A stretch of 8,843 bases of DNA from Fibrobacteres bacterium CG2_30_45_31 (GTDB lineage: Bacteria > Fibrobacterota > Fibrobacteria > Fibrobacterales > Fibrobacteraceae): positions 1-8,843 of the forward strand of contig MNYL01000066.1 in NCBI GenBank assembly GCA_001873075.1, read 5' to 3'. The position numbers and the translations under genes are program-made. The notes below the pieces were generated by a model. It did not search any database and was not told the origin of the DNA. It worked only from the letters and a program-made list of their open reading frames with translations. The number at the start of each line of letters is the position of its first letter. Position 1 is the first letter of the stretch. Shown here piece after piece: positions 5,296 through 8,843 of this stretch.

Positions 5296-8200
5296 AAACG
5301 ATCAATGAAAAACTAGTAAAGCATTTGATTGCGGGATTCACCGCTCTCGTTGCCTTTATTACCTATGCCATGACAATGGCTCCGACCGTGAGCTTTTGGG
5401 ATTGTGGCGAGTTTGTCGCTTGCGCGAATACGCTCGGTATTCCGCATCCTCCTGGAACGCCTTTCTTTGTATTAGTTTCTCGCGTTGTGATTTTGATCCT
5501 CCCGATGGTGGCGGAAATAGCGAAGCGAATCAACTATATCTCCGTCGTTTCCTCTGCAGCAACGGTCTATTTGGTTACCTTATTCGCCTGGGATTTACTT
5601 TCCAAAATTCTCTCTCGTGATGCATTAGCGAATAAACTTTCCACGAGTGCTCGTTACATTGTTCTTGGCACGGCCGCATTAGTTGCTGGTTTTCTTTTAA
5701 CATTCTCCGATACATTCTGGTTCAGTGCTGTGGAAGCTGAAGTTTATGGCCTTGCCATGTTTATTTTGATGCTGATCTCCTATCTGGGATTAGTTTGGGT
5801 GGATCATCAAAATGAAAGCAAGGGTGATCGTATTCTTGTCTTTATTTGTTATCTCGCTTTCTTGGGTGTTGGCGCCCATTTGTACACGATGCTCACGATT
5901 CCTGCGATATTTGTACTCCTTCTGATTTCAGATCCGAAAAAAATTGGACAGCGGATTCCATTGTGGATTACGGGCGCTGTGCTTTGTTCCGTCATCTATG
6001 CTGTCGGGGATTTCATTATTCTTTCTCTGTTAACGTTTGCTGTTCTCGGCATTTTCTGCCTCGTTAAACCTTTTAACAGCGATGTCATGAAAAATGTTCG
6101 TCTTTCTTTTGCCTTTGCTGTGGTTGCGCTTCTGGGTTTTAGTACCCATTTATATATTCCGATACGTTCGGAATTGAATCCTATTATTGATGAAAATAAT
6201 CCTGAAATTAATATCCGCGATGAACAGGGTAATTTACAGTTAGGTAATCTTTTTAAAAGTGAAAATTGGACCGCATTCAACGATTTTATTGAACGCAAGC
6301 AGTATGGCTCTGAAAGCATGCTTTCAAGAGCTTTCTATCGTAGAGCACAGTTCTCTCACCAGCTATTGAGCTTCCCCAATATGGGCTATGGCGGTTACCA
6401 AATCGCACAGTACTTGCCATTTAAAGTGGGCGGAGTCAACTTTTCCAATACGGGAGCCTATTCTTTTGACGCTTCTGAAAATCCGCCTCTCGAAAAATTT
6501 GGAATGACTTTCCCCACTCAAATGCAAGCAATGGGAGATAACACTTTCATGCAATTTGTTTGGTTCCTCTTGTTTAATGGTGCGATTGTTTTTGTTTGCG
6601 TATTCGCCTACAAACGAAATCGCAATATCGGTATTTATATTTCGGTTCTCTATGCTCTTTGCTCTTTAGGACTTTTCTTTTACATTAATTTTGCCGATGG
6701 CACTCGCATGGAACAGCGCGAAAGAGATTACTGGGTGCAGGCAATGACTCGCAATGTGTCCGATCTGAACCGTTCTGGTCTAGGTCTCCCTGGGGTTCCT
6801 GATCCTAACGACTTAATTGATGCTCGCCAAAAAGTAGAACAGACTTCTATGGATGTGAGCAGACTCCGTTATCAAAAGGCCGATCCTGCGCGTATTGCTA
6901 GCGCAGAACAACTTAAGAGTGCAGCTGAGAATGCTCCGGTTTGGCAAAACTGGAGACAAATCGAAAATGCCTATGCTCGTATTGGACAGACGGCTCCGTT
7001 CCCGGAAGCGGTTCATCTGGAAGTTCGCGAACGTGACTACTTCTATACACCAGCCTTTATTTTTATGAGTCTCCTTTTGGGTCTGGGCGCAGGGATTCTT
7101 GTGTTCCTCCTTGCTACAGCGAGTTCCGCTTTCTTTGTGCCGGTAGCAGCAGCTCTTGTGATTTTGAGTTCTGTGATTCCATGCCTTTCTAATTACCAGG
7201 AACATGATCGTTCCGGTCTTTGGGTTCCATGGGATTATGCTTATAACTTGCTCAATAGCTGTAGACCTAATGCCATTCTCTTTACCAATGGTGATAATGA
7301 TACGTTCCCATTGTGGTTCGCTCAAGAAGTGGCGGGCATTCGCAAGGATGTGCGTGTGGTGAATTTGAGTTTAGGGAACACGGATTGGTATATCAAGCAG
7401 ATGCTTGTCAACGAACCCATCTTGAAACTCAGCTATGATGCCGCTGCCATTGATCGTGATATGGTGATCTCGGATGGTTCTGACCGCAATCCTATTCACT
7501 ATACATCCACATGGGTGGAAAAAGCGAACCATGTGATTCCTGTGCTTCAAATGCGTATTGCTAATGCTGTTGATAGCACGGGTAGGGTCGTGATTGATAG
7601 CACAAAGTTGCTCCAATATAAAGTGATGCTTCAGGTATACACTGCGTTTAAAGAATGGCAGGAACGCACACACTCTTCTTTGATGCTTACACAACATAAG
7701 TTGGTGATGGATCTCGCGATGAGCAATCCGGATCGTCCGCTTCATTTCTCAACAACCGTTGGTATGTCTAACTTCTTAGGCCTTGAAAAATACATGGTTC
7801 AAGAAGGGATGATTTATAATTTTATTCAGAGTGATACGACTGATCGCCGCAACAATGGTACTGATTTTGATATGCAGCGTACGGCTTTCCTTATCGACAG
7901 CGTTTATCGTTATCGTGGTTTAGGTGATGGCTCCGCTTATATCAACAACGAAACGTTGCGTTTGCTTTCGAGTTATTCGTCTTTGTATCTCCAAATTGCA
8001 TTCCAAGTGCGTGAAGAGATTGTGGCACTTCGCAAGAGCGCCCCATTCACGGAATCGAAGAAAAAGATCATGGATGAAAAGGTGAAGTTTGCGTTGCATT
8101 ATTTGGATATGGGTATCACTCAGTTCCCTAAGGAATGGCGTTGTTATTGGGCGGCTTCCTTTGTGTTGGAAGCGGCACAGATGAAGCAAGAAGCAATTCA

Positions 8201-8363
8201 CTATGCCGAAAAGGGTCTTGCTAATATTTCTGATTACGATGAACAAGGTCGTGTCCGACTTCAAATGAACATGGAGTCTCTGAGGGCTTTGCCTGATCAG
8301 CCTGAAGTGGCTGTACCAGATTCAGTGGTGATCCCTCCAGCGGATTCAACGAAGGTTAAATAG
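5292..8363 (+). CDS. DUF2723 integral membrane protein, putative GT117-type O-glycosyltransferase
   Basis: A 1,023-residue membrane protein. The N-terminal DUF2723 domain begins with a membrane segment (about 12-30) and then the hallmark loop FWDCGEF at 35-41 and GIPHPPGTPF at 49-58. Further helices follow at about 58-75, 82-100, 122-138 and 152-170, with the conserved AVEAEVYG at 146-153 and GAHLYTML at 194-201; more lie at about 181-212 and 226-290, and again near 430-472 and 585-625. A soluble region follows with GLWVPWDYAYN and NGDNDTFPLW (666-675), then a helical, TPR-like segment and a Pro/Val-rich tail. Human TMEM260 of this family is a protein O-mannosyltransferase; extending that to this bacterial protein is inference, with the Asp/Glu of the first loop as candidate catalytic residues. 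A polar segment at about 482-576 is bounded by EQRERDYW and EVRERDYF. The gene starts at TTG inside the nusB stop and is followed closely by a GT2 gene. The family assignment is strong; the function is tentative. Confidence 0.88.
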   Translation: MKTINEKLVKHLIAGFTALVAFITYAMTMAPTVSFWDCGEFVACANTLGIPHPPGTPFFVLVSRVVILILPMVAEIAKRINYISVVSSAATVYLVTLFAWDLLSKILSRDALANKLSTSARYIVLGTAALVAGFLLTFSDTFWFSAVEAEVYGLAMFILMLISYLGLVWVDHQNESKGDRILVFICYLAFLGVGAHLYTMLTIPAIFVLLLISDPKKIGQRIPLWITGAVLCSVIYAVGDFIILSLLTFAVLGIFCLVKPFNSDVMKNVRLSFAFAVVALLGFSTHLYIPIRSELNPIIDENNPEINIRDEQGNLQLGNLFKSENWTAFNDFIERKQYGSESMLSRAFYRRAQFSHQLLSFPNMGYGGYQIAQYLPFKVGGVNFSNTGAYSFDASENPPLEKFGMTFPTQMQAMGDNTFMQFVWFLLFNGAIVFVCVFAYKRNRNIGIYISVLYALCSLGLFFYINFADGTRMEQRERDYWVQAMTRNVSDLNRSGLGLPGVPDPNDLIDARQKVEQTSMDVSRLRYQKADPARIASAEQLKSAAENAPVWQNWRQIENAYARIGQTAPFPEAVHLEVRERDYFYTPAFIFMSLLLGLGAGILVFLLATASSAFFVPVAAALVILSSVIPCLSNYQEHDRSGLWVPWDYAYNLLNSCRPNAILFTNGDNDTFPLWFAQEVAGIRKDVRVVNLSLGNTDWYIKQMLVNEPILKLSYDAAAIDRDMVISDGSDRNPIHYTSTWVEKANHVIPVLQMRIANAVDSTGRVVIDSTKLLQYKVMLQVYTAFKEWQERTHSSLMLTQHKLVMDLAMSNPDRPLHFSTTVGMSNFLGLEKYMVQEGMIYNFIQSDTTDRRNNGTDFDMQRTAFLIDSVYRYRGLGDGSAYINNETLRLLSSYSSLYLQIAFQVREEIVALRKSAPFTESKKKIMDEKVKFALHYLDMGITQFPKEWRCYWAASFVLEAAQMKQEAIHYAEKGLANISDYDEQGRVRLQMNMESLRALPDQPEVAVPDSVVIPPADSTKVK

Positions 8364-8368
8364 TATTT

Positions 8369-8843
8369 ATGGATTTGAGTCTTGTAATTCCCGTCAAGGA
8401 TGAAGTTGAAAATCTTCCATTGCTATTGGAAGAAATCGTTGAGGCTATTTCCCCAACGGGAAAAACGTTCGAAGTCATCGTCATTGATGATGGAAGCCGT
8501 GATGGTACTTGGGGACTCCTTCATGAGCTGACGGTCAAATATGATTTTTTGCGTGCTTTTCAATTTCAGTTCAATTGCGGGAAAGCAGATGCTCTTTCTC
8601 TCGGTTTTTCTAAAGCCCGTGGAAATTATGTGGCGACTTTGGATGGGGACTTGCAAGACGATCCTCGTGAAATTCCTAAAATGATTGCCATTTTGGAAAG
8701 AGGTTATGATCTTGTTTCTGGGTGGAAAGTTCAGAGACATGACCCTTGGCACAAAACGTGGCCATCCAAACTTTTCAATTTGACAGTTTCCTTTGTTTGC
8801 GGACAACGTCTCCATGATTTCAATTGTGGCATCAAAACTTACC
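8369..8843 (+). CDS. Glycosyltransferase family 2, polyprenyl-phosphate sugar synthase type (3' end outside window)
   Basis: The first 158 codons of a gene that continues past the window. The GT-A fold signature is clear: LSLVIPVKDEVENL at 3-16, the nucleotide-binding VIDDGSRDGT at 38-47, the metal-binding DGDLQDDP at 92-99 (the DXD-like region), SGWKVQRHDP at 117-126 and HDFNCGIKTY at 149-158. The last two motifs are characteristic of the DPM1/GtrB/ArnC-like branch, which moves a sugar from a nucleotide donor to dolichyl- or undecaprenyl-phosphate at the cytoplasmic membrane face. The sugar cannot be read from the sequence. GtrB-like members add two C-terminal membrane helices, which would lie beyond the edge. 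The ATG is five bases after the DUF2723 stop. GAAGG at 8351-8355 is 13 bases upstream, rather far, so coupling to the upstream gene is likely. A lipid-linked sugar from this enzyme could be the donor for the DUF2723 protein. Confidence 0.88.
   Translation, partial: MDLSLVIPVKDEVENLPLLLEEIVEAISPTGKTFEVIVIDDGSRDGTWGLLHELTVKYDFLRAFQFQFNCGKADALSLGFSKARGNYVATLDGDLQDDPREIPKMIAILERGYDLVSGWKVQRHDPWHKTWPSKLFNLTVSFVCGQRLHDFNCGIKTY

Noticed and set aside
8423..8815. Minus-strand open frame of 130 codons near the right edge
   Set aside because: It is antisense to the GT2 gene, whose IDDGS, DGDLQDD and HDFNCG motifs show the plus strand is coding.

Overview
The window is one continuous plus-strand gene series. 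It holds the C-terminal part of a PAS-domain sensor protein, a small rhodanese lipoprotein, a riboflavin biosynthesis cluster (ribD, ribE, ribBA, ribH), nusB, a large multi-spanning DUF2723 membrane protein, and the first half of a family 2 glycosyltransferase that runs off the right edge. No RNA gene, CRISPR array, insertion sequence, attachment site or origin was seen, and no gene-free stretch exceeds about 50 bases.

Likely host (inference only): a Gram-negative bacterium of moderate GC in the Fibrobacterota/Bacteroidota neighbourhood. The 1,023-residue DUF2723 protein is typical of that group. However, Bacteroidota usually lack Shine-Dalgarno sites and carry a much longer NusB, whereas here the sites before ribBA, ribH and the DUF2723 gene are clear and NusB is a standard 149 residues. 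A Fibrobacter-like host therefore fits best, but the sequence alone does not prove it.

Layout: 3-929 PAS protein (5' end missing, no output domain after the last PAS). 970-1410 lipoprotein rhodanese. 1455-2513 ribD, followed by two short stem-loops around its stop codon. 2564-3163 ribE, with no recognisable Shine-Dalgarno. 3156-4376 ribBA, 4373-4849 ribH, 4846-5295 nusB and 5292-8363 the DUF2723 gene each overlap the gene before them by 4 to 8 bases. 8369-8843 is the GT2 gene, five bases further on.

How they work together: RibBA makes both precursors (the pyrimidine from GTP, and 3,4-dihydroxy-2-butanone 4-phosphate from ribulose 5-phosphate). RibD carries out deamination and reduction, RibH makes lumazine, and RibE makes riboflavin. 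Only the phosphatase step and flavokinase/FAD synthetase are missing here. nusB after ribH is a familiar arrangement. The less expected part is the tail: a DUF2723 protein (the family of the human O-mannosyltransferase TMEM260) directly followed by a GT2 enzyme of the type that makes polyprenyl-phosphate sugars. These two look like a donor-synthase and transferase pair for envelope protein glycosylation, and that is the most interesting hypothesis in the window.
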